Shown here one piece after another: positions 50,543 to 58,700 of a DNA stretch of 64,000 nt (the first letter of the stretch is position 1; each line of letters starts with the position of its first letter). The position numbers and the translations under genes were made by a program. The stretch spans positions 248,001 through 312,000 of the forward strand of contig NZ_JAXIVS010000009.1 of assembly GCF_034259325.1 (NCBI RefSeq). Reading direction: 5' to 3'. The notes under the pieces were generated by a model that ran no database searches, was not told the DNA's origin, and saw only the letters and a program-made list of their open reading frames with translations. Origin of the DNA: Hyalangium ruber (GTDB taxonomy: Bacteria > Myxococcota > Myxococcia > Myxococcales > Myxococcaceae).

Positions 50543-51235
50543 ATGACCACCGTTAGCGCGACCCGCGCCGCTCAGCCCACCGCCCTTGCCGCTCGCAGCG
50601 GCGAGCCCACGCTCCGCGAGGGCGCTAAGGGCGCCGCCGTGACGCAACTGCAGAACCTGCTTCGTAACAAGGGCTACAACATCGCGGCGGACGGGGACTT
50701 TGGCCCCAAGACCGAGGCGGCGGTGAAGAAGTTCCAGTCATCCAAGGGTCTGGTCGCCGACGGCATCGTCGGGCCGAAGACGTGGGCGGCGCTCAAGGGC
50801 GGCGCGGTGTCCAACCCGGGCACGCCGGCGGGCGGCAAGCAGGTGACGGCGTATGTCCAGGGCCGGCCTTCCACCATCACCGTGGTGCCGGTGGGTAATG
50901 GCAAGTACCTGCGCGCCGACGCGGCGAAGAACTTCAAGGCGATGCAGGCGGCCGCCAGCCGCGCGGGCGTCAACCTGACGGCCAACAGCGGCTTCCGCTC
51001 GATGGAAGAGCAGAAGGTGCTGTACCAGAAGTACCTCAACGGCACGGGCAACCTGGCCGCCAAGCCGGGCTACTCGAACCACCAGAACGGCATCTCCATG
51101 GATATCGGGAACGTCGGTGGCTACAACACCAAGGCGTATAACTGGCTGAAGAACAACGCCTCCAAGTACGGCTTCCAGAACGACGTGCGCGGCGAGTTCT
51201 GGCACTGGACGTACAAGGGCGGCGGCGTGGCCTAG
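50543..51235 (+). CDS. VanY-type carboxypeptidase with PG-binding domain, second copy
   Basis: 230 residues, a paralogue of the protein at 40444-41151: PG_binding_1 domain (about 22-87), shorter linker, and a VanY domain with H180 and D187 in SNHQNGISMDIG and H221 in EFWHWTY. It also begins MTTV and has no signal peptide. The linker and the surface residues differ most, while the metal site is unchanged, so both copies are probably active. A GAGGA site lies nine bases before the ATG. Confidence 0.88.
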   Translation: MTTVSATRAAQPTALAARSGEPTLREGAKGAAVTQLQNLLRNKGYNIAADGDFGPKTEAAVKKFQSSKGLVADGIVGPKTWAALKGGAVSNPGTPAGGKQVTAYVQGRPSTITVVPVGNGKYLRADAAKNFKAMQAAASRAGVNLTANSGFRSMEEQKVLYQKYLNGTGNLAAKPGYSNHQNGISMDIGNVGGYNTKAYNWLKNNASKYGFQNDVRGEFWHWTYKGGGVA

Positions 51236-51261
51236 TCCCACGCGAGCCTTAGCTTCAAACC

Positions 51262-51305
51262 AAGGCCGCCCTTCCCAGGAGTCCTGGAGGGGGCGGCCTT
51301 CTGCG
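51262..51305 (+). terminator. intrinsic terminator of the second VanY-like gene
   Basis: AAGGCCGCCC (51262-51271) pairs perfectly with GGGCGGCCTT (51291-51300); TTCTGCGCTTC follows. It lies 27 bases after the stop codon. Confidence 0.7.
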
Positions 51306-51534
51306 CTTCAAGGCGGGAACTACTCCATGGCCGCCGTGCGGCAGTGCCCTGGCCGTAAAAGCACGTCTGCCTGTAGGCTCGCGCTTGAGAACCTGAGTCT
51401 TTCTCAGAGCTCAGGAATCTTGGCGCAACTTGGAAAACCTACGCCCGATAATGGGAGCAAGGTTCCTACTTCCCCGCCTCGAGGTTCGACTTCGCCGTAG
51501 GCTCAGGGCGCGACGACGCCACGGCTGCTTCGGC

Positions 51535-51741
51535 GACGTGATGCGGCGCATTGCCGCGCCCATGGTAGGCGGGCTCGTTTCCCTGACGGTGCTCACCCTG
51601 GTCATCGTCCCGGCCGCCGTATGTGAGCCTCCGCGCCTGGGGCTGAGGCGGAGGAGCGGAGACACCACGGCAGCCCCGCTTGGTGCCCCGTCTGCTCTGC
51701 CGCAAGACTCAGCAGAGCACTCCCCTGCGGCGCAGGGGTGA
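51535..51741 (+). pseudogene. 3' fragment of an RND efflux pump gene
   Basis: The reading DVMRRIAAPMVGGLVSLTV then LTLVIVPAAV matches the end of the last membrane bundle of CzcA/CusA pumps (compare DVMKRIAAPLVGGLVTSF in the intact CusA here). Upstream of 51535 no pump sequence remains, and the frame continues with a short unrelated tail to a stop at 51741. Remnant on the plus strand, opposite to the intact pumps. Confidence 0.65.
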
Positions 51742-51870
51742 ACTGTGGCTGGGTGTGATGCTATCGGTCACTCCGCGTTGTGATGGGCGATGGGCAGCAC
51801 ACTGGCCAGGGCTCTCCCGAATCCAAGGGGCAGGGCAGCCACTCGCACTCCAGGCACCAGGGCAGCATGT

Positions 51871-52029
51871 ATGCGACTCATCCTTCTCGTCGCAGCCTGT
51901 GCCCTATTTGATGTGGGTTGCGCCACCACACCTGACCGCAGGAGGGAGTGGTGGTTCGAGTGGTTCTCAGTTCTCGCAGGCCCGCGGTCCTGCCCGTGGA
52001 GTCCCTGGACGGCATCGATTCTCGCGTGA
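51871..52029 (+). pseudogene. fragment starting with a lipoprotein signal
   Basis: The frame MRLILLVAACALFDVGCATT has a lipoprotein signal and then DRRREWWFEW; after that it runs to a stop with no recognisable sequence. It looks like the 5' end of a lipoprotein gene cut by rearrangement. I cannot name the family. Confidence 0.3.
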
Positions 52030-52194
52030 AGGCGATGATCCCCGGCTACATGCTCATGGGCCAGGACGGCGTGGGGCATGGAGGAGATGGGCATGCCGGT
52101 GTCGGCCAACAGCCGGGGCACGGTAGCGGAGCCGGCAGAGCCGACCCGGATGGCGGAGGAGGGGATCGATCCGAACGTGCGATTCCCGGGCTGA
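52000..52194 (+). pseudogene. Met-rich fragment, possibly of a copper oxidase
   Basis: The reading VKAMIPGYMLMGQDG continues, after a one-base shift near 52070, as MEEMGMPVSANS and on to a stop at 52192-52194. Met-rich loops of this kind occur in copper-binding proteins such as multicopper oxidases. The piece is too short and broken to be sure. It lies just upstream of the corE-like gene. Confidence 0.3.
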
Positions 52195-52248
52195 TGCGTT
52201 AGCCAGGAGCCATGTCTGAGATGAATCCCACGCTGGAGGGGGCAGACG

Positions 52249-52821
52249 ATGTGGCGCGACCCATGTCGGGGCGACATCGTCTCCGTGTTGGTGGAGAACC
52301 ACCGCGAGTTCCTTCGCTTCCTCGAGCGCAGGGTAGGGAGCCGGGCGGTGGCGGAGGACATCCTCCAGGAAGCGTTCATCCGGGGAATTGGAAAGGCCGA
52401 GACACTGCGCAGCGAGGAGTCCGCGGTGGCCTGGTTCTACCAGACGCTGCGCAACGCTCTCATCGACCACGCTCGCCGCGCCGGCGCAGCGGAGCGGGCG
52501 TTGACGGCTGTGGCGGCGGAGGTTGAAAAGGCGCAGCCCCCGGATGCTGAACTGCAGGACGCGGTCTGCAAGTGCGTGGGCCGGCTGGCCAGCACGCTGA
52601 AGCCCGAGTACGCCGAGGCTCTCCGGCGTGTGGAGGTGGATGGGCTGAGCGTCACGTCTTTCGCCGAGGAGGCGGGCATCACCGCCAACAACGCGTCGGT
52701 GCGGCTCTTCCGAGCGCGTCAGGCGCTGAAGAAGCAGTTGGAGGTGTCGTGCGGCACGTGTGCGTCGCACGGCTGCCTCGACTGCACCTGCGGCCAACCG
52801 GGCGGTGGGTGCAAGCAGTAG
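52249..52821 (+). CDS. corE: CorE-like ECF sigma factor with C-terminal Cys-rich domain
   Basis: 190 residues. Sigma region 2 (about 13-80) has DILQEAF and AWFYQTLRNALIDHARR; region 4 (about 105-163) has GITANNASVRLFRARQALKK. The C-terminal tail carries six Cys: C168, C171, C176, C179, C181 and C188 (CGTCASHGCLDCTCG). This is the layout of the CorE group (ECF44) of Myxococcus xanthus, in which metal binding to the tail switches the sigma factor without an anti-sigma partner: CorE responds to copper, CorE2 to cadmium and zinc. Which of the two this is cannot be told. The start has GGAGG upstream; an earlier ATG at 52212 is in another frame. Confidence 0.85.
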   Translation: MWRDPCRGDIVSVLVENHREFLRFLERRVGSRAVAEDILQEAFIRGIGKAETLRSEESAVAWFYQTLRNALIDHARRAGAAERALTAVAAEVEKAQPPDAELQDAVCKCVGRLASTLKPEYAEALRRVEVDGLSVTSFAEEAGITANNASVRLFRARQALKKQLEVSCGTCASHGCLDCTCGQPGGGCKQ

Positions 52822-52858
52822 TCTCCTGCCGCTCCGGAACGCCCACTCCGTTGTCATG

Positions 52859-52886
52859 GCGGGCCTGTGTACAGGAGCAGGCCCGC
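52859..52886 (+). terminator. hairpin after the sigma factor gene
   Basis: GCGGGCCTG (52859-52867) pairs perfectly with CAGGCCCGC (52878-52886), 38 bases after the stop codon. There is no T run, so it may slow or stop transcription only weakly. Confidence 0.4.
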
Positions 52887-53294
52887 GCTCCAGGAAGAGC
52901 CGGCCTCTCCACGCCTCGAGCGCGGAGACGTCAGCATCCCGTGACGGGGATTGGGTTCTTCATCCTTGGGGACCCCTGATTCAAGAGGGGGGGCAGCGGG
53001 TTGTGTCACCAGGTTCTGTCACTGGGTGGACCACCCTCCAGACGAGGACATGGGAGAGCACATCACGGAATTCTGGTGCCACCGAAAATGGGTGCCAGAG
53101 AAGGGAGAGAGCCGGCTCCCAGGAACGTCTTGGAGTGCTGGAGGAGGACTCGAAGCTGAGGAAGATCAACCTCTTGCGACTCCAGCCTGAAGGCGAAGTC
53201 TCTGGGGATTTCTCAGGAAGGAGGCTCGCTGGGCGAGCCAGTTCGTAACCCGGGTCCCCCCTATTTCAGATCGCGCGAGTGGTGTGGCTGCTAC
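52887..53294. other. 408-base stretch without a recognisable gene
   Basis: Between the sigma factor and arsenate reductase genes, which face each other. Open frames on both strands are short and show no motif. Together with the fragments before corE it may be decayed sequence. Confidence 0.4.
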
Positions 53295-53696
53295 CTAACG
53301 AGCCCAGCCCTCCCGCATCAGCAGCGCCACTACCCGCGCACGGACTTCGTCGCGGATCTCGCGCACTCGCTCCAGCGGCTTCGCCTTGGGATCCTCCAAG
53401 GGCCAGTCGTCGCGTGCCAGCCCCGGTACGAAGGGACACGCGTCACCGCAGCCCATGGTGATGAGCCACTGTGCCCCCTGCGCCAGCTCGTCTGTGAGCC
53501 GTTGGGGCCTGGCGCCCGTCAGGTCGATGCCTACCTCTGCCATGGCCTCCTGCACCTCTGGGTGCACGCGCTCACCGGGCTGGGTACCCGCGGATACAGC
53601 ACGCGCCTTGCTTGGATCCGCCAGCGCGTTGAAGAAGGCTGCTGCCATCTGCGAGCGACCGGCGTTGTGCACGCATGCGAAGATGATCGTTTTCAT
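53295..53696 (-). CDS. arsC: arsenate reductase, low-molecular-weight phosphatase type
   Basis: 133 residues. The P-loop CVHNAGRSQ (C8) and the MGCGDACPF segment (C83, C87) give the three Cys of the thioredoxin- or mycothiol-linked ArsC family, which reduces arsenate to arsenite in the cytoplasm. The general acid Asp is in DDWPLEDP. It is the last gene of an arsR-aquaporin-arsC operon, 29 bases after the aquaporin stop. No arsB or acr3 pump is present beside it, so arsenite would leave through the channel. Confidence 0.9.
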   Translation of the reverse strand: MKTIIFACVHNAGRSQMAAAFFNALADPSKARAVSAGTQPGERVHPEVQEAMAEVGIDLTGARPQRLTDELAQGAQWLITMGCGDACPFVPGLARDDWPLEDPKAKPLERVREIRDEVRARVVALLMREGWAR

Positions 53697-53725
53697 GAGG
53701 TCTCGCGGCAAGACGCGGCTGGCCC

Positions 53726-54469
53726 CTATGGCCTCGGTGAAGTGGGTGTGCGCTCCATGTTCTCTCGCGGGATGACGACCTGGGATGCTGCCTGGGGCAA
53801 TGAGGGCACCAGCCACCGAAAGAGGGCCGTGGCGACTATCGCCCCGGCGAGCTGCGCTGCGATGAACGCCGGCACATCCCCCGGGCGGATGCCGGAAAAG
53901 GTGTCGGTGGCCGCACGCGCCAGCGTTACCGCCGGATTGGCGAACGAGGTGGAGGCGGTGAACCAGTAGGCCCCGACGATGTAGGCAGCCACCGCGAAAG
54001 GCACCACCGTAGCCCTCGAGCGCGACACGCCCCAAATGGTGGCCAGAAGGCCGAAGGTGGCTACCCCCTCGCTGAATGCCTGGGCCACCCCCTCGCGCAC
54101 GTGGGTGGAGGCAGTGAAGAGGGACTCTCCGAACATGAGGTGTGCGACAGCGACCCCGGTGAAGGCCCCTACCACCTGCCCCAGCACGTAGAGCGGGACC
54201 TCCCTCCAGGGGAGCCCGCCCTGAGAAGCATCCGCCAAGGTGACGGCTGGGTTGAAGTGGGCCCCGGACACCGGGCCGAAGGTGAGGATGAGCGCCACAA
54301 GGGCGGCACCCGTGGCCAGGGTATTGGCGAGCAGCGCCAGGTCCACGCTGCCCCCGGACAGCCGCTCACCCATGATGCCGCTGCCCACCACGGCTGAGAG
54401 CAGGAAAGCGGTGCCCACGCATTCGGCGGCGAAGCGACGGGACAATGAGGGGACTGCCGTTACCGGCAT
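53726..54469 (-). CDS. aquaglyceroporin-type channel of the ars operon
   Basis: 247 residues from ATG 54469 (GAGGG upstream). Six membrane helices and both half-helices are seen with their NPA motifs, GAHFNPAVTL (73-75) and SFANPAVTL (178-180). The start overlaps the arsR stop by 10 bases. In Sinorhizobium meliloti AqpS, encoded in an ars operon, lets arsenite flow out down its gradient after ArsC has reduced arsenate. The same arrangement here suggests that function. Confidence 0.88.
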   Translation of the reverse strand: MPVTAVPSLSRRFAAECVGTAFLLSAVVGSGIMGERLSGGSVDLALLANTLATGAALVALILTFGPVSGAHFNPAVTLADASQGGLPWREVPLYVLGQVVGAFTGVAVAHLMFGESLFTASTHVREGVAQAFSEGVATFGLLATIWGVSRSRATVVPFAVAAYIVGAYWFTASTSFANPAVTLARAATDTFSGIRPGDVPAFIAAQLAGAIVATALFRWLVPSLPQAASQVVIPRENMERTPTSPRP

Positions 54470-54825
54470 GAGGCGGGCCCTCGCGTCTTGAGAAGCCGCT
54501 CGACGTCGTCTCGCAGCACTTGGCTTCGGGCGAAGGAGCTCGTGAGCGTCTTGAGTTGCTCCTGGCAAAACTCATCCATCTGCGGTGCCAGCCGGTAGTA
54601 GACCCAGCTTCCCTCCCTGCGAGCTTCCACGACACCGGCCGCCCGCAGGACGGAGAGCTGCCGGGAGGTGGTGGACTGCGTCAGGCCAAGGGCTGATTCG
54701 AAGTGGCAGACGCACAGCTCCCCATGGCTGAGGAGAGCGATGATGCGCAGGCGAGTCTCGTCACCGAGCGCTTTGAAGAGGCGGCTGGCAGGGCGGACGC
54801 CCAGTGATTCAAGGGCAGCTGACAT
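54460..54825 (-). CDS. arsR: ArsR-family metalloregulator
   Basis: 121 residues. The winged helix-turn-helix includes LFKALGDETRLRIIALL and LTQSTTSRQLSVLRAAGVVE. The As(III)-binding pair is in GELCVCHFES (C38, C40), the classical ArsR motif, and a further Cys lies at FCQE and at the C-terminus. It represses the operon that it heads and releases DNA on binding arsenite. A short inverted repeat (CGACAT...ATGTCG) lies immediately before the start codon. Confidence 0.92.
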   Translation of the reverse strand: MSAALESLGVRPASRLFKALGDETRLRIIALLSHGELCVCHFESALGLTQSTTSRQLSVLRAAGVVEARREGSWVYYRLAPQMDEFCQEQLKTLTSSFARSQVLRDDVERLLKTRGPASCR

Positions 54826-54827
54826 GA

Positions 54828-54851
54828 CGACATGAGGATATTCAAATGTCG
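54828..54851 (-). promoter_or_regulatory. probable ArsR operator
   Basis: CGACAT (54828-54833) and ATGTCG (54846-54851) form an inverted repeat around ATATTC-type A/T-rich sequence, just upstream of the arsR ATG. Location and A/T-rich centre fit an ArsR-family operator. Confidence 0.5.
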
Positions 54852-54927
54852 TGCTGCCATGCCACGATCCTCTGCAACCTTTGTGTGACAGCTCATTCGC
54901 CGCCCAGGCGGGCGTGGAGGGGGCCGG

Positions 54928-55464
54928 TCAGGGGAACTCGCAGTCTCGGATGATGACGTTCCCCATCAGCCCGTCCACGCGACCGCGGACGGTGATTTTG
55001 GAGCCCTTGGAGAACTTGGCGGCCTGTGCGGCGTGGGCCTCGCTGAAGAAGCACTGAACCTGGGGGACCTCGATCAGCTGGCCGGTGCCGATGGTGATGT
55101 AGATGCTGTTGAGGAGGTCCCGCTTCACGTCACTGACGATGCCGTCGATGAGGACGTAGCGGCCCTTGAAGGCGGAGTCCGCACGCACCTCGTTGTCCCC
55201 GTACTCGGCCAGGAGCTTGCGAATGTCCACCCACCGGGAGGACTCCGCAGGACGGGGACTGGTCCCGGAGACGCCGCTGGGCTTCACGGCTGCCGCCACC
55301 ACCCCGATGAGGCAGGTACCGAGGAGCAGGCCCAGTCCGCCCAATACGAAGAGGAGCGCTTTGGACTTGGGGCGGCCCTTGGGGACGGGTGCCCCACATT
55401 TCGGGCACGCCGCCGCGGTGGTTGCCACCTCGTTGCCACACTCCGTGCACTTCACCAGAGCCAT
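54928..55464 (-). CDS. zinc-ribbon membrane protein with OB-fold (tRNA_anti-like) domain
   Basis: 178 residues. It starts with a zinc ribbon, CTECGNEVATTAAACPKCG (C6, C9, C20, C23), followed by a basic linker and one membrane helix (about 36-60). An OB-fold domain (about 80-178) of the tRNA_anti-like/OB kind follows, with VLIDGIVSDV, VQCFFSE and ITVRGRVDG. The ribbon would be cytoplasmic and the OB domain outside. AAGGAG lies eight bases before the ATG. A striking inverted-repeat array lies at 55501-55529 upstream. No function is known. Confidence 0.7.
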   Translation of the reverse strand: MALVKCTECGNEVATTAAACPKCGAPVPKGRPKSKALLFVLGGLGLLLGTCLIGVVAAAVKPSGVSGTSPRPAESSRWVDIRKLLAEYGDNEVRADSAFKGRYVLIDGIVSDVKRDLLNSIYITIGTGQLIEVPQVQCFFSEAHAAQAAKFSKGSKITVRGRVDGLMGNVIIRDCEFP

Positions 55465-55500
55465 ACGCGCTCTCCTTCAAGGCCACGGGGCCGGGCCTAC

Positions 55501-55529
55501 GTCTCTTGAGACACGTCTCTAGAGACGTG
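55501..55529. promoter_or_regulatory. tandem inverted-repeat array GTCTC-N2-GAGAC, two units
   Basis: GTCTC-TT-GAGAC-AC-GTCTC-TA-GAGAC at 55501-55526: two palindromes with exact 14-base spacing. The right one extends to the perfect 18-mer CACGTCTCTAGAGACGTG (55512-55529). It is 36 bases upstream of the zinc-ribbon gene. Such an array could hold two repressor dimers on adjacent faces, or the TTN-like -10 of its promoter. Confidence 0.5.
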
Positions 55530-55615
55530 AGAGCGCGTTGTAGGCGGTTCTAGAAGCCGCCGCAAGATGCCGTGGGGCCAGAGGAGGCGCTGGCCCGCTC
55601 GGGCCGAGCGTGGGA

Positions 55616-55662
55616 GGGCGGACGGACGGACTGGACCCAGGAGTAGGGCAGTCCGTCCGCCC
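55616..55662. repeat. GC-rich hairpin, copy A
   Basis: GGGCGGACGGACGGACTG (55616-55633) faces CAGTCCGTCCGCCC (55649-55662). It lies about 100 bases after the cusA stop. A near copy is found at 62706-62750, upstream of the same operon. No T run follows on either strand. Confidence 0.6.
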
Positions 55663-55764
55663 AGCCGCGCACAGTTACGCGATTCCAGCCATAGCGGAAT
55701 CAACCGTGGCGGAAGCGCCCAGTGCCCAGAAGAAGTTCTTGCGACCGGCTACGGGACTCGAGCT

Positions 55765-58700
55765 TCAGACGGACACCGGGGTCTCCGACGGTGGCTTGGG
55801 CTCGCCGGAAGCAGGCGAAAGGGAGGGGTCTACCAATCCCCGTCCCTTCCAGAGAGCGAAGATGGCCGGGTAGACGGTGAGCTCCAACAGGAAGGACGTG
55901 ACGAGGCCACCCACCAGCGGCGCGGCGATGCGCTTCATCACGTCCGAGCCCGTACCCGTGCTCCACAACACAGGCAGCAGACCGATCATGTCGGTCAGCA
56001 CGGTCATCAGCTTGGGGCGGATGCGCCTGGCCGCCCCCTCGACGATGGCCTCCCGGAGGTCGGCCATGGAGCGCAGCCGCCCATCCTCCTCTGCCTTGCG
56101 GTGGGCGAGGGTGAGATAGAGCAGCATCACCACGCCTGTCTCCGCGTCGAGGCCCGCGAGCGCGATGAGGCCCACCCACACCGCGACGCTCATGTTGTAG
56201 TCCAGCAAGTACAGCAGCCACACTGCGCCAATGAGGCTGAAGGGCACCGCCAGCAGCACGATGGCCGTCTCCGCCACCGAGCGCGTGCTGAAATACAGCA
56301 GGAGGCACACCAGCAGTAGGGTGACGGGCACCACCACCGTCAGCTTGTCCTTGGCGCGCTCGAAGTACTTGAACTGGCCGCTCCACTCCACGCGCACCCC
56401 AGCAGGCAGCTTCACCTCGCGGGCCACCACCTGCCGGGCCTCTGCCACGTAGTCGGCAATGGGCCGGTCGGTATCCACGAAGACGTAGGTGAGGAGCTTG
56501 CCCCCCTCGCTGCGGATCATCGGCGGCCCCTGGACGAAGCGGATGTCCGCCACCTGCGAGAGGGGCACCTGCGCGCCGCCCGGGGTGGCCACCAGCACCT
56601 GCTGTAACAACTCGGGGCTGTCGCGGTACTCGCGGGCGTAGCGCACGTTGATGGGGTAGCGCTCGCGGCCCTCCACCGTCTGGGAGATGTTCGTCCCGCC
56701 GATGGCGCCCATCACCACCTCGTTGATGTCCTTCACCGAGAGCCCCAGGCGCGCGGCCGCCTCCCGCCTTACCTCGAAGTCGAGATAGAAGCCGCCGGTG
56801 GCGCGGTCCGCGAAGGCGCTGCGGGTGCCAGGCACTTGCGAGACAGCCTTCTCGATGGCCACCGCCGCCTTCTCGATGGTGTCGAGGTTATCTCCGAACA
56901 CCTGGATGCCCAGCGGGCTGCGGATACCGGTAGAGAGCATCTCCGTGCGCGTCTGGATGGGCATCCAGAAGATGTTGGGCATGCCGGGGTACTGGAGCTT
57001 CTCGTCCATCTCCTTGATGAGGGCCTCCCAGGTAAGCCCGGCTCGCCACTCGCCCTTCGGCTTGAGCACCACTGTCGTCTCGAACATGGACAGGGGCGCC
57101 GGGTCCGTGGGGCTCTCGGCGCGGCCAGCCTTGCCGAAGACGCTCACCACCTCAGGGATCTTCTTCAGCTCTCCGTCCATGGACTGGAGGGTGCGCGTGG
57201 CCTCGGTGATGGACATGCCAGGCGGTGCGGTGGGCATGTAGAGGACGACGCCCTCGTTGAGGGGCGGCATGAACTCGTTTCCCAGGCGCAGGAAGGCCGG
57301 TACGGTGAAGGTCATAGCCAGTACAGACAGTGCGACCACGGCCTTGGGGTGCCGCACGACGAAGCGCACCACTGGGGTGTAGAGAGCCACGATCCACCGG
57401 TTGAGCGGGTTGTCCTCCTCCTTGCGGATGCGGCCGCGAATGAACAGCACCGCTAGGGCGGGAGTGAGCGTCACCGCCAGCACCGCAGCGAAGCCCATGG
57501 AGTACGTCTTGGTGTAGGCCAGCGGCTTGAAGAGCCGCCCCTCCGTGGCCTCCAGCGTGAAGACGGGGAGGAACGCCACGGTAAGCACCAGCAGCGAGCC
57601 GAAGATGGAAGGGCCCACCTCCTGCATCGCGGAGATGATGACCTCGCGCCGCTCGCCGGGCCGCCCTTGCTCCTCCCACGCCTCCAGCTTCTTGTGGATG
57701 TTCTCGATGATGATGATGGAGCCATCCACCATGGCGCCCACGGCGACGATGATGCCCCCCAGGCTCATGATGTTGGCGGTGAGCCCCTGGTAGTACATGG
57801 GGATGAAGGCCAGCAGCACCGCGATGGGCAGGGTGAGGATGGGCACCAGCGCGCTGCGCACGTGCAAGAGGAAGAGGAAGATGATGAGGCTGACCACCAG
57901 CATCTCCTCCACCAGCGCGCGGGTGAGCGTGTCGATGGCCTCCTCAATGAGCCCCGAGCGGTCATAGGTGACGACGAGCGTGACGCCCTCTGGCAGGCTG
58001 GCACGTACCTCTTCCAGCCGCTCTTTCACTGCATCGATGACCGAGAGGGCATTCTCCCCGTAGCGCATCACCACGATGCCGCCTGCCACCTCGCCCCTTC
58101 CGTCCAACTCCGCCACGCCGCGGCGGATGTCTGGCCCAAGGCCCACCACGGCGACGTTCTTCACGAGCACCGGGGTGCCGGCCTCGTTCACCCTCAAGGG
58201 GATGTTCTCAATGTCCTTCGTCGAGCGGATGTACCCGCGGCCGCGGATGACATGCTCATGGCCGGCGATCTCGAGCACCCGGCCGCCCACATCCTCGTTG
58301 GATTCACGGATGGCACGAGCCACCTCGCCCAAGGTGACTCCGTAGGCGCGGAGCTGATTCGGGTCCACCTGCACCTGGTACTGCTTCACCATGCCGCCCA
58401 CGCTGGCCACTTCGGCCACCCCGGGCACGCTGGAGAGTGCGTAGCGCACGTGCCAGTCCTGGAGGCTGCGCAGCTCCGCCAGGGAGTGCTTGCCGCTCTC
58501 GTCTACCAGGGCATACTCGAAGACCCAGCCCACGCCGGTGGCGTCCGGCCCCAGCGTCGGAGTCACTCCCTCTGGCAGTTTGCCCCGGGCAGTCTCCATG
58601 TACTCGAGGACGCGGCTGCGGGCCCAGTACACGTCCGTGCCGTCCTCGAAGATGACGTAGACGAAGGACATGCCGAACATGGACTGGCCCCGAACCGCCT

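Noticed and set aside
51768-52379. A 203-codon minus-strand frame across the fragments before corE
   Set aside because: It overlaps the start of the well-supported sigma factor gene and resembles no protein family.
52951-53190. An 80-codon frame after the sigma factor gene
   Set aside because: No ribosome binding site, no motif, and unusual residue make-up; probably decayed sequence.
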